40,846 nucleotides of DNA from an uncultured Actinomycetes bacterium. GTDB taxonomy: Bacteria > Actinomycetota > Acidimicrobiia > Acidimicrobiales > SZUA-35. The position numbers were made by a program, and so were the translations under genes. Shown here in pieces: positions 1-6,023 of this stretch. Numbering within the stretch: the stretch's first letter is position 1; the number at the start of each line of letters is the position of its first letter. Under the pieces are notes generated by a model. The model did no database searches. It worked only from the letters and a program-made list of their open reading frames with translations, and was not told the DNA's origin. Location of the stretch: positions 1-40,846 of the forward strand of contig CADEDH010000032.1 in NCBI GenBank assembly GCA_902826025.1, written 5' to 3'.

Positions 1-75
1 GGTAGAGGGAGGTCTCAGATGTTCCTGCGAGAGGTGGGATCTCATCCGGGTCAGCACTCGCACTGGATGGGAGCG

Positions 76-831
76 TCAGCGGTTTGGAACGGATTCGAGT
101 ATGCCAGCTCTTCTTCCAACCAGGTAGGTGGCGACGGCACCGACGAGGCCGGCTATGGCAGCTAGCAGGTAGCCGATCGCCGTGGTGACGTCATTGCGGA
201 CTGCGACGGTGTTGATGGTGTCAGCGAGAAAGACCGCTACGCAGGCGCCGAGAACGAACGTCAACCCGGCTTGTCCGATTGCTCTCCGTGGTGTCGCTTG
301 GATTGAGTGGATGACACTGAGGAGTACGCCGATCAGCATTGCGAGCAGGGCCACGTCGATAGCCGGCTCGGCTGGGCCGGGGCGGGGTACGTGGTGTGGT
401 CCGGCAGAGAGTGTAATGAGGCCGCCGGCGACGAGGGCAGCGCCGAGCCTGGAGTGGCGGGACTTGAGGAGACCGGTCGTGTCGAGCCACAGGCCTGTGC
501 CGAGCACGATATTCCCGACGGTGAGTAGCCCGTGACCAAGGCTGAGTCGGGGGTTTTGGGCCCTGAGGGAGATGAGGAAGAAGAGTATGGAGCTCGGGGC
601 GAAGGCCAGTGCTGCCAGTGTGATCTCAGCAAAGGCGAGTCCTGTGTCAGACCGTAGTGCTTGGGCGACGCTGGGGGATCGGCTCAGGAGGCGAAGGGTG
701 AACGCCAAGCTAGAGCTGGAGGGGGGTTGGGCGTCGTACTCCGCGAGCCATTCTTCCCGGTAGCGGGTTCGACTGTCAGCCGGCAGCAGCCAGGCGGCGG
801 CGCGGATTAAGAATGTTTCGAATCTTGACAC
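76..831 (-). CDS. Polytopic membrane protein, partner of the PadR regulator
   Basis: A 251-residue protein starting at GTG 831, with an AAGG-type ribosome site just upstream. The first ~60 residues are soluble and contain RYREEWLAEYD, a motif I associate with actinobacterial membrane proteins encoded beside PadR regulators. About six hydrophobic segments follow (roughly residues 65-90, 100-120, 130-145, 160-178, 188-212 and 217-240), ending in a short Arg-rich tail. It lies 80 bp downstream of the padR-like gene on the same strand, so the two are probably co-transcribed. This is inferred to be the target module the PadR protein controls. No enzymatic motif or ATPase partner is visible, so the function is unknown. 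The coding call is secure from frame length and context; the role is inference. Confidence 0.7.
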   Translation of the reverse strand: MSRFETFLIRAAAWLLPADSRTRYREEWLAEYDAQPPSSSSLAFTLRLLSRSPSVAQALRSDTGLAFAEITLAALAFAPSSILFFLISLRAQNPRLSLGHGLLTVGNIVLGTGLWLDTTGLLKSRHSRLGAALVAGGLITLSAGPHHVPRPGPAEPAIDVALLAMLIGVLLSVIHSIQATPRRAIGQAGLTFVLGACVAVFLADTINTVAVRNDVTTAIGYLLAAIAGLVGAVATYLVGRRAGILESVPNR

Positions 832-911
832 AGCCTTGATCTGGCTCTCAGGCGACGGTCAAACAAAACCTGTCACCACAGTTCAACTCACCGATTCTCT
901 GGTGCCGCCCC

Positions 912-1232
912 TCAGGCCGAGTTCTCTGCCGGCCTGATCGCCGGTGTGATGCGAGCGATCGCTTCTGCGATCGCTGCGGAGGCTTGTGCTGCGCCTTCGG
1001 GGGTCAGCCGGTAGTACCGGCGTCGCCGTCGGCCTTCGGCCGATTCATCGATGTCTTCCCAGGCGCTGGTGATCCAACCCGCCTTTTCGAGACGAGCCAG
1101 GATCGGGTACAGGGTGCCGGTCTTGAGATCAGCGGACGTGGCTAGCTCGAGGCCGTACTGGTCTCGGGCCGGGTCGTCGAGGAGGACCTTGAGTACTGCC
1201 TGGGTCTGGAAGGTCATCTGAGGGCCAGCCAC
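912..1232 (-). CDS. PadR-family transcriptional regulator
   Basis: A 106-residue protein with a PadR-type winged helix. Residues 7-45 form the HTH (LKVLLDDPARDQYGLELA, then TGTLYPILARLEKAGWI), and a basic wing, EGRRRRRYYRLTPEGA, lies at about 67-82. The TLYPIL..LE..GW signature is diagnostic of PadR proteins, which usually repress small operons containing their own gene. The start is GTG 1232: TAGAGT (minus strand of 1240-1245) sits 7 nt upstream, suggesting a leaderless mRNA. An alternative ATG lies at 1217. It heads a probable two-gene operon with the downstream membrane protein. Repeated CTATGTAGA sequences at 1263-1298 are candidate autoregulatory operators. Confidence 0.92.
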   Translation of the reverse strand: MAGPQMTFQTQAVLKVLLDDPARDQYGLELATSADLKTGTLYPILARLEKAGWITSAWEDIDESAEGRRRRRYYRLTPEGAAQASAAIAEAIARITPAIRPAENSA

Positions 1233-1239
1233 AGTCGCG

Positions 1240-1245
1240 ACTCTA
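1240..1245 (-). promoter_or_regulatory. -10-like element of padR, leaderless arrangement
   Basis: Reads TAGAGT on the minus strand and ends 7 nt before the GTG start at 1232. Transcription starting about 7 nt after the hexamer would begin at or next to the start codon, as in leaderless actinobacterial mRNAs. Confidence 0.45.
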
Positions 1246-1262
1246 GCATGCCAACCCTTGTG

Positions 1263-1298
1263 CTATGTAGAGTCGCGCTATAGGATACCCTATGTAGA
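1263..1298. promoter_or_regulatory. Candidate PadR operator: repeated CTATGTAGA
   Basis: CTATGTAGA occurs exactly at 1263-1271 and again at 1290-1298. Between them is CTATAGG (1278-1284), which forms an imperfect inverted repeat with CCTATGT (1289-1295). The cluster lies 20-55 bp upstream of the padR -10 hexamer, where a repressor could control the operon. PadR proteins typically bind ATGT/ACAT-containing inverted repeats in their own promoters. Assignment to this regulator is inferred. Confidence 0.4.
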
Positions 1299-1498
1299 CT
1301 TACAGCTATGGTTCTGAGCAGGGCAGGAGATGACGACTATTTGCCAGGCGGCCATTCACGCTTCGGTAACCCGCTCCCCTGATCTGGGAGCCCTGAGATC
1401 GTCGCCCAGCCTCGGGGCGCCTGGTCGCCGACCCTGCCGCCGTTCGGCGCCAATTGAAGCAGTTGATGGATCGTACGAAGAAGATGAAGGAGACGACA

Positions 1499-2167
1499 AT
1501 GAAGAAGAAGACTGTTCCCTCTTGCCTTTTGTCACTGGCGGCGGTTCCCTTAGCTATGTCGGCTGCAGATTTGCTTGGGTCGATTCAACCAACTGCCGCT
1601 GCAACAGTGAGTTCAAGTCACATGATCGTGGCTCAAGATCGAAATCCAGTTGTTAGATTCGAACTTCGCGGCTTCGAGGACATGTGGTTACCTGACGCCT
1701 GCGACACTCTCGGTGAATTCTACGCTACTGTTCATGTTAAACCGCGATACTCAAGTGGAGATCCGGTTATCAGGCGACGTGTTTTTGTCCAGGACTTTGA
1801 TCCAGGATTTGGGACTGGTCTTATTGGTGATTGGAGGTATGGTGATCACTTTTTTGATCGAGATGAAGTTATTGTCGCTGATCGATACGGCGAGGAATGG
1901 GTTGAGGTATGGATAGATCTGTGGGAGGACGACGATTTCTGGTGTGGTGGTGGTGATGATCATGAAGATCTCAATCGTCGCCGGGTCGGCGATAGTAGCT
2001 TGCAGCTGCGGGTGAATACGGATACTCGAAGTGTATGGACAGTTGATGAGAGCGGGTCGTGGTACCGACTTGGTAATGCTGATGGACGCTCGATGTCAGT
2101 TAGGGCTATGAACCAGAATCGGACGCTGGGAGTTCGGACCCATTTCTCCGTAAATGTTTCGGGTTGA
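1499..2167 (+). CDS. Secreted protein of unknown function, low GC
   Basis: The start is ATG 1499, chosen because AAGGAG (1487-1492) sits 6 nt upstream. The 222-residue product begins with MKKK, a hydrophobic core (about 6-22) and a likely signal-peptidase site near PTAAATV (about residue 33), so it should be exported. The mature part is rich in Asp, Trp and Arg, with acidic stretches such as DLWEDDDFW and GGGDDHED. It has an even spread of aromatics, as in beta-sandwich secreted proteins, and the acidic patches could bind calcium (inference). I recognise no named family. Base composition is clearly lower in GC than its neighbours, with many A/T third positions (GAT, GTT, CGA), suggesting recent acquisition. 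It is transcribed divergently from padR and lies upstream of an insertion sequence. Confidence 0.75.
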   Translation: MKKKTVPSCLLSLAAVPLAMSAADLLGSIQPTAAATVSSSHMIVAQDRNPVVRFELRGFEDMWLPDACDTLGEFYATVHVKPRYSSGDPVIRRRVFVQDFDPGFGTGLIGDWRYGDHFFDRDEVIVADRYGEEWVEVWIDLWEDDDFWCGGGDDHEDLNRRRVGDSSLQLRVNTDTRSVWTVDESGSWYRLGNADGRSMSVRAMNQNRTLGVRTHFSVNVSG

Positions 2168-2379
2168 TCTGGCCCCTATCTTCTGGCTACTGCCCAGTCG
2201 ATGATCAGATGTCGGATCGATAAGGCTCAACCTGGTAACCGTCTTGTGGCGCGCTCCGGAGAATCGAAATCGAGAAGTCCCGTCTGCAGGCCCCACCAGG
2301 GCGGACCAGCCTCCGTCCCGGTCGCCCACCGGGCCACGTACCGGCATCACGACTCAGGTGGGGGAAGGGCTGAGTGAGC

Positions 2380-2403
2380 CCTAGACGATTGGTTCCAAGG
2401 GGT
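2380..2403 (+). repeat. IS982 left terminal inverted repeat
   Basis: Begins CCTAGACGATTGG and ends AGGGGT. It pairs with the reverse complement of 3401-3424 with three mismatches, at positions 12, 14 and 18. Confidence 0.9.
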
Positions 2404-2422
2404 ATCGCGCGCTCCGCGCGAT
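2404..2422. repeat. Subterminal palindrome inside the IS left end
   Basis: ATCGCGCG (2404-2411) and CGCGCGAT (2415-2422) form a perfect 8-bp stem with loop CTC, immediately inside the left terminal repeat. It may be a transposase-binding or read-through-blocking structure; this is inference from position. Confidence 0.5.
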
Positions 2423-2451
2423 TATCCGCCACTTAGAGTGCGAGGGGGTCC

Positions 2452-2483
2452 AGGATCAGGGGGCCTATACAAACCCTGATCCT
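2452..2483 (+). promoter_or_regulatory. Hairpin just upstream of the transposase start
   Basis: AGGATCAGGG (2452-2461) and CCCTGATCCT (2474-2483) are perfect 10-bp inverted repeats around a 12-nt loop. The 3' arm ends 13 nt before ATG 2497, abutting the TGAGGA ribosome-site region. In several IS families, hairpins here block translation when transcription enters from outside; that role is inferred for this element. Confidence 0.5.
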
Positions 2484-2496
2484 TGAGGACCGTGGT

Positions 2497-3401
2497 ATGA
2501 ACCCTGAGCTGGACACCCTCGCGACACGACTGTACGTCACGATCGACGATGTGCTGATCGATCATCCCGAATGGGCGCCTGAGCGTCCCGAGGTCGGGAT
2601 CGCTCCCCGGCTCTCCGACGCTGAGCTGGTCACCCTGGCGGTGATCCAAGCGTTGCTCGGATTCACCTCCGAGGCCCGTTTCATCCGTTACGCCCACAGT
2701 CACCTCCGGCCCTGGTTCCCGTACCTCCCGGACCGGCCCGGCTACAACAAGCGGCTCCGCCACAGCGGCCAGTTGCTGCAGCACGTGATCGGCTACCTGG
2801 CCCGGTGCTGTGTGTCGTTCACCGACGACGTGTGGCTGGTCGACTCCACCCCCGTCGAATGCGGCCGTTCCCGCGAGACCGTGAAACGCTCCGATCTCGC
2901 CGGTTGGGCCACCTACGGCTACTGCGCTTCCCACTCCCGGTTCTTCTGGGGTCTCCGCCTCCACCTGGTCACCACGCCATCAGGCCTCCCGATCGCCTAC
3001 GCCCTCACCGGCGCCAAGACCGACGAACGTGACACCGCGCTGGACATGATCTCCTTCGGTGAGTTCACCACCGTCGGCCAGACCCTCATCGCCGACAAGG
3101 GCTACCGGCGAGCCAGCTTCGAGACCGAACTCGCCAACGCCGGCATCACCCTGATCCGACCAGCACTCAAATCCGAGCCCGCCCGGGCCACCACTACCTG
3201 CGTGCCCTCCGCCAGACCATCGAGTCCGTAAACCAGACGTTCAAAGGCCAACTCGATCTCGAACGCCACGGAGGGCGAACCAAACCAGGGGTCTGCGCAC
3301 GCGTCCTACAACGCATCTGCGCCCTCACCGCCGCCATCTGGCACAACGAAACCACCAACCGCCCCGGCCCCACCCGCCACCCCACCCCCTACGACCACTG
3401 A
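2497..3401 (+). pseudogene. IS982-family DDE transposase, frameshifted
   Basis: The first frame runs from ATG 2497 to the stop at 3229-3231 (244 codons). It carries the family's conserved blocks: DVWLVDSTPVECGRS (first catalytic Asp, near residue 116), GWATYGYCASHSRFFWGLRL, and ADKGYR (second Asp, near 200). At about 3184-3187 the homologous reading continues in another frame: GHHYLRALRQTIESVNQTFK, then GQLDLERHGGRT, then LTAAIWHN, to the TGA at 3399-3401. The change fits loss of one G from a GGGG run (now GGG, 3185-3187). The conserved C-terminal block, including the likely third catalytic acidic residue, lies beyond the shift, so the product as written is truncated and should be inactive. 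A sequencing error at this homopolymer is the main alternative. Confidence 0.88.
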
Positions 3402-3424
3402 CCCCTGGGACCTAATCGTCTAGG
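3401..3424 (-). repeat. IS982 right terminal inverted repeat
   Basis: Read on the minus strand it begins CCTAGACGATTAGG and matches the left end at 21 of 24 bases. It overlaps the transposase stop by one base and contains the TAG (3420-3422, minus strand) that ends the neighbouring small gene. Confidence 0.9.
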
Positions 3425-3599
3425 TGTGGGCTTTCCGGGCGGGCCGGCTGCTCGCCTGCTGTGCGTGGTGGCCACTGAGGTCGAGCGCGACGGCGAGCAA
3501 CAGAGCGCCCGCCCAGAAGTTGACCGGATCGAAGCGCAGCGCCTCCGGGTCGCCCACGTTGTTCACGATGATCCAGACCACGAACCAGATGATGGTCAT
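3420..3599 (-). CDS. Small membrane protein, C-terminus cut by the IS
   Basis: A 59-residue protein starting at ATG 3599 with an AAGGG-like site about 12 nt upstream. Two hydrophobic stretches, MTIIWFVVWIIVNNV (1-15) and VNFWAGALLLAVALDL (26-41), suggest two membrane passes or hairpin association. A basic tail (SSRPARKAH) follows. Only bases above 3424 belong to the host locus: the final residue and the TAG stop lie inside the right inverted repeat of the insertion sequence, so the original C-terminus was replaced. If the IS is removed by eye, the frame reads on about ten codons before a stop, so the loss is small and the protein may still work. A SigB/SigF-like promoter motif lies 52-77 bp upstream. 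Confidence 0.55.
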   Translation of the reverse strand: MTIIWFVVWIIVNNVGDPEALRFDPVNFWAGALLLAVALDLSGHHAQQASSRPARKAHT

Positions 3600-3650
3600 T
3601 GTCGACACCGCCCTTCTCGTTGCGACGAAGTCACCCCCACGGCAGACTCT

Positions 3651-3676
3651 GCTACCCCGATGCCCCAGGGGGAAGG
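3651..3676 (-). promoter_or_regulatory. SigB/SigF-like promoter motif, small membrane gene
   Basis: On the minus strand CCTTCC is followed 13 nt later by CGGGGTAGC. It aligns with the motif at 3952-3978 over TTCC, the C/G-rich spacer, ATCGGGGTA and a purine. The GGGTA -10 resembles stress sigma factors of the SigB/SigF group (GGGTAY-type). It lies about 52 bp upstream of ATG 3599. Confidence 0.4.
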
Positions 3677-3702
3677 GCCTGAAGTCACCGGCCCGCGGGC
3701 GG

Positions 3703-3888
3703 CTACTTGTCGGCGGTCTTCGAGTTGTCGTTGATCTGGAGGGCCTTGCCCTCGTAGACGCCGTCGGAACGGCTCTCGAGATCTGGCTCGGCCTGTTCGG
3801 TCTGGTCGTTGATCTCGAGGGCCTTGCCCTCGTCGTCACCCTGGCTCTTGCCGGCTGTGTCGGCGTGCTCATCGGTGTGGTCGGGCAT
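3703..3888 (-). CDS. Small acidic protein with duplicated EGKALxIND motif
   Basis: A 61-residue hydrophilic protein starting at ATG 3888, set by AGGAG 5 nt upstream (AGGAGcaacgATG). It contains two copies of a short unit: EGKALEINDQ near residues 20-29 and EGKALQINDN near 46-55, separated by an acidic linker. The rest is rich in Asp, Glu, Thr and Ser, with no signal peptide or membrane segment, so it is probably cytosolic and largely disordered. The duplication is also visible in the DNA as two 28-bp repeats differing at one base. I know no family for it. A SigB/SigF-like promoter motif upstream, and a matching one before the next gene downstream, suggest a stress-induced pair (inference). 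Confidence 0.6.
   Translation of the reverse strand: MPDHTDEHADTAGKSQGDDEGKALEINDQTEQAEPDLESRSDGVYEGKALQINDNSKTADK
3728..3833. repeat. 28-bp direct repeat pair, each with an internal hairpin
   Basis: Bases 3728-3755 and 3806-3833 are identical at 27 of 28 positions and lie 78 bp apart. Each contains GAGGGC-CTT-GCCCTC, a 6-bp stem. They encode the two EGKALxIND units on the minus strand, so they probably reflect intragenic duplication. Confidence 0.8.
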
Positions 3889-3951
3889 CGTTGCTCCTGT
3901 CGTTCGCATCCGCTCGGCCAGTCACTGCTGGTTGCGGTTACCTGACGAGCC

Positions 3952-3978
3952 GTTACCCCGATCCCCCGGGGCGGAACC
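3952..3978 (-). promoter_or_regulatory. SigB/SigF-like promoter motif, EGKAL-repeat gene
   Basis: On the minus strand GGTTCC (3973-3978) is followed by a 14-nt spacer and GGGTAA. This resembles actinobacterial SigB/SigF promoters (GGWWT-type -35, GGGTAY -10). It sits about 64 bp upstream of ATG 3888. The near-copy at 3651-3676 supports functional relevance. Confidence 0.45.
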
Positions 3979-4163
3979 CTGGGGGCACTCCTCAACGGGC
4001 GTGACGGCCAACACCTACGCCACGGTCCGTTCGGACCTGAAGCGGCGAGGCCTTCAGAGCATCGCAGGCTGACGGCGTCGACGATCGCTGGCGTCGCCGT
4101 ATGGGGGCGAGGCCGCCTGCATGTCGCTACGGCCGCGTTCGCAGTTGGGTCGAGTAGGACTCG

Positions 4164-4361
4164 ATGGCTGCTCACCGTTCCGATCTGACATCTCGCCCGT
4201 CGACCGGGCAGTTGCGATGGGAGCGGATCTCCGAGGCTGAAGCTCGGGCCGCCATCGGCGACGAGGCGCTCGATGCTGCGCTCGCCGAAGTGGGCGCCAA
4301 GGGTCGAGCCTCGGCCGAGCGTTACCGGACCGCTGGCCACTCGATCGTCGACCAGGCCTGA
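4164..4361 (+). CDS. Small hypothetical protein
   Basis: A 65-residue frame from ATG 4164, with AGGAC nearby as a weak ribosome site. The sequence is plausible as protein: RWERISEAEARAAIGDEALDAALAEVG is a likely amphipathic helix, followed by a basic/polar end and GHSIVDQA. There is no signal or membrane segment. It lies immediately upstream of a toxin-like remnant on the same strand, so it could be the antitoxin-side partner of a decayed pair, but no antitoxin DNA-binding fold is recognisable. I do not know this family. Confidence that it is coding is moderate to low. Confidence 0.4.
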   Translation: MAAHRSDLTSRPSTGQLRWERISEAEARAAIGDEALDAALAEVGAKGRASAERYRTAGHSIVDQA

Positions 4362-4380
4362 CATAGCCGGATGGCGCTGA

Positions 4381-4704
4381 GCTGGCGGGCCCTCCCGGGT
4401 TACCGGCGGAGCCCGATGGGCCATCTACCACGAGGCCTTTCCTGCTGAACTGGCCGACACCCTCCGACCATTCCCGGCTGAGGTGTCCGCCGCATTCGAC
4501 CAGGAGGCAGCGTTGGCCGTGCTCGTCACGTTCGCCTCGCATTGGGACGACCTGCGACCGGACGGCCCTGGTCGGACGGACTTCACCGGCCTACGGCGCC
4601 ACCCGAGCGCACGAGTCGAGGCGATCCTCGTGTTCTACGCGATCGAGGTGGCTGCCGGCCAGATCGTGATCACCAACGTCATAGCTCACCCCGTCGACCG
4701 CTAG
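4381..4704 (+). pseudogene. Toxin-like (RelE/ParE-type?) remnant lacking its start
   Basis: An open frame directly after an in-frame TGA (4378-4380) gives about 107 residues with convincing protein character: RWAIYHEAFPAELADTL near the start, a helical middle, then TGLRRHPSARVEAILVFYA and GQIVITNVIAHPVDR at the end. A leading W.I.H..F..EL and a terminal beta-strand pair with I.V..V..H are reminiscent of RelE/ParE/HigB-type toxins; this is resemblance only. No ATG or TTG precedes residue 35 in frame, and the first GTG (4483) would remove the first beta strand and helix. An ATG at 4371 lies in another frame that runs over the same bases, so a frameshift near the 5' end is likely. Confidence 0.4.
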
Positions 4705-4774
4705 ACCGCCTATTCAGCAAGTCCTTCGCCAATGCGCACTCGTACATGCTCGAGTTTTGAGGCCGGCCGCAGGC

Positions 4775-5047
4775 CTAGGCACCTTCCGCCTGCCCTGACG
4801 CTGCGGAGGACCAGACCAATCGAGGCATCAACCCCCCAGCGTCCGAGCCTCCAGCCGGCCGGAGCACGTTGCTACCCGTGAGATCGATGGGTATCAGGCG
4901 AGAGCCAACGGCCTCCGCCAGGAGCGCATGCGGTTCGCGGGCACCGAACGCCCGCCGCTTCTCGTCGTCGGCCTGGTCGTCGGGGAGGACGGATAGATCG
5001 GACGTTGCGTGCCAGACTGCCGATGCGCATCTCGACGCGAAGCTCAC
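4775..5047 (-). CDS. Doubtful short hypothetical protein
   Basis: A 90-codon frame from ATG 5047, one of several overlapping frames in an otherwise empty stretch between 4705 and 5227. The middle (FGAREPHALLAEAVGSRL, then IPIDLTGSN) looks protein-like, and its third positions are moderately G/C-rich. There is no clear ribosome site, family or neighbour logic. A frame on the opposite strand (4869-5054) cannot be excluded. Treat as tentative; apart from the inverted repeat at 5137-5206 I see nothing else in this interval. Confidence 0.2.
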   Translation of the reverse strand: MSFASRCASAVWHATSDLSVLPDDQADDEKRRAFGAREPHALLAEAVGSRLIPIDLTGSNVLRPAGGSDAGGLMPRLVWSSAASGQAEGA

Positions 5048-5136
5048 CTTCTAGTTGGTGGGCGTGCAATGCAGCCGTGAGGACAGTGTCAGGGACATGC
5101 GAGGAGGGCGCACGGGTCCCGCAAGAATCAGCATGG

Positions 5137-5206
5137 CGCCGTCACGACGGGCACGCCCGGTACCGACACAGCTCTGCAGAGGCACGGTCGCACGGCCGTG
5201 ACGGCG
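5137..5206. repeat. 10-bp inverted repeat upstream of motA
   Basis: CGCCGTCACG (5137-5146) is the exact reverse complement of CGTGACGGCG (5197-5206). The arms are 50 bp apart and the right arm ends 21 bp before motA. It could be a pair of operator half-sites or a leader stem. No sigma-28 promoter consensus was found. Confidence 0.35.
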
Positions 5207-5227
5207 ATGCAGAGAGGTAAGCTCATC

Positions 5228-6013
5228 ATGGGACTCGGCACAATCATCGGTGTTTTGTGCGGCTTCGTGGCCGTGTTCGGCGCCATGATCATGGAGGGCG
5301 GCAACCCGGCGTCGCTGATCGCGCCGCCTGCCATGTTGCTCATCACCGTCGGCACGTTCGGCGCTTCATGCGCCGGAACCTCACTGGAACGAGCGCTCGA
5401 CGCCCTCAAGGCGATCCCGGTGGCCTTCACTGTCAGCGGCGAGGACGCCACCGTGCTCATCAATCGTGTCGTCGGCTACGCCGAGCTGGCACGGCGTGAC
5501 GGCCTTCTGGGCCTCGAGTCGCAGCTGGCGGCAGAGCCCAACGACATCCTGCGGGCCGGGTTGGGCATGCTGGTCGACGGGGTGGCGCACCACGACGCGA
5601 CGAGGGTCATGAAGTCGATGACGATGGCTCGACGTGAGGTATGGGACGTCCGGGCCGACTTCTTCTCCAAGATGGGCGCCTTCGGCCCGACGCTCGGCAT
5701 CATCGGCACCGTGCTGGGCCTCATTCACGTGTTGGAGAACCTGGGCGGTGGGGCCGAGGAGCTCGGTCACTTGATCGCCGCCGCCTTCATCGCCACGTTC
5801 TTCGGCGTGTTCCTGGCCAACCTCCTGTTCCTGCCCATGTCGAACAAGTTCAAGATGAAGGGACAGGACGAGGTCCGGATCGCCCAGGTCGTGATCGCAG
5901 CCGTGGAGCAGATCGCCGCCAATCCCAACCCTCGCCAGCTTCGCACCGTGCTGGCCGCCCAGCTCTCTCCAGCCGACGCGGCCCGTGTGCTCGACTCGGC
6001 CAAGACTGCGTGA
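5228..6013 (+). CDS. motA: Flagellar motor stator protein MotA
   Basis: A 261-residue inner-membrane protein. With MotB it forms the ion channel of the stator, converting ion flow into flagellar torque. The start is ATG 5228 (MGLGTIIG), chosen because MotA proteins begin with this kind of first transmembrane helix and GAGAGG lies 10 nt upstream; ATG 5207 is possible. Helices fall near residues 3-22 and 30-48, a large cytoplasmic loop spans about 50-145, and helices 3 and 4 are near 150-172 and 183-205. The helix-3 Pro block GAFGPTLGIIGTVLGLI and FFGVFLANLLFLP in helix 4 are typical of MotA. The next gene is motB, 10 bp downstream. No other flagellar gene is in the window. Confidence 0.95.
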   Translation: MGLGTIIGVLCGFVAVFGAMIMEGGNPASLIAPPAMLLITVGTFGASCAGTSLERALDALKAIPVAFTVSGEDATVLINRVVGYAELARRDGLLGLESQLAAEPNDILRAGLGMLVDGVAHHDATRVMKSMTMARREVWDVRADFFSKMGAFGPTLGIIGTVLGLIHVLENLGGGAEELGHLIAAAFIATFFGVFLANLLFLPMSNKFKMKGQDEVRIAQVVIAAVEQIAANPNPRQLRTVLAAQLSPADAARVLDSAKTA

Positions 6014-6023
6014 GCGCCCGGCG

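Larger units (their letters stand above)
2380..3424 (+). mobile_element. IS982-family insertion sequence, about 1.05 kb
   Basis: The element is bounded by terminal inverted repeats at 2380-2403 and, reversed, at 3401-3424. They match at 21 of 24 positions, including a perfect outer 11 bp (CCTAGACGATT). Inside is one transposase gene of IS982 type, broken by a single-base frameshift. The left subterminal region has a palindrome (ATCGCGCG-CTC-CGCGCGAT, 2404-2422) and a 10-bp hairpin just before the transposase. The flanks give an imperfect possible 7-bp target duplication (AGTGAGC left, TGTGGGC right, 5 of 7 matching). A diverged duplication would indicate an old insertion. The length fits the family (about 1 kb). 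Confidence 0.9.

Noticed and set aside
182..632. Several overlapping short frames on both strands in the first 650 bases
   Set aside because: They are shadows of the 251-residue membrane protein and lack their own ribosome sites or protein character.
3165..3240. Programmed ribosomal frameshift in the IS982 transposase
   Set aside because: No slippery A- or T-heptamer is seen and IS982 elements normally encode transposase in one frame. A lost G in a G-run is simpler.
3728..3833. Two near-identical 28-bp repeats with internal palindromes, spaced by 50 bp, resembling a tiny CRISPR array
   Set aside because: Only two units, both in the coding frame of the EGKALxIND protein, with no cas genes or leader. 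Intragenic duplication explains it better.
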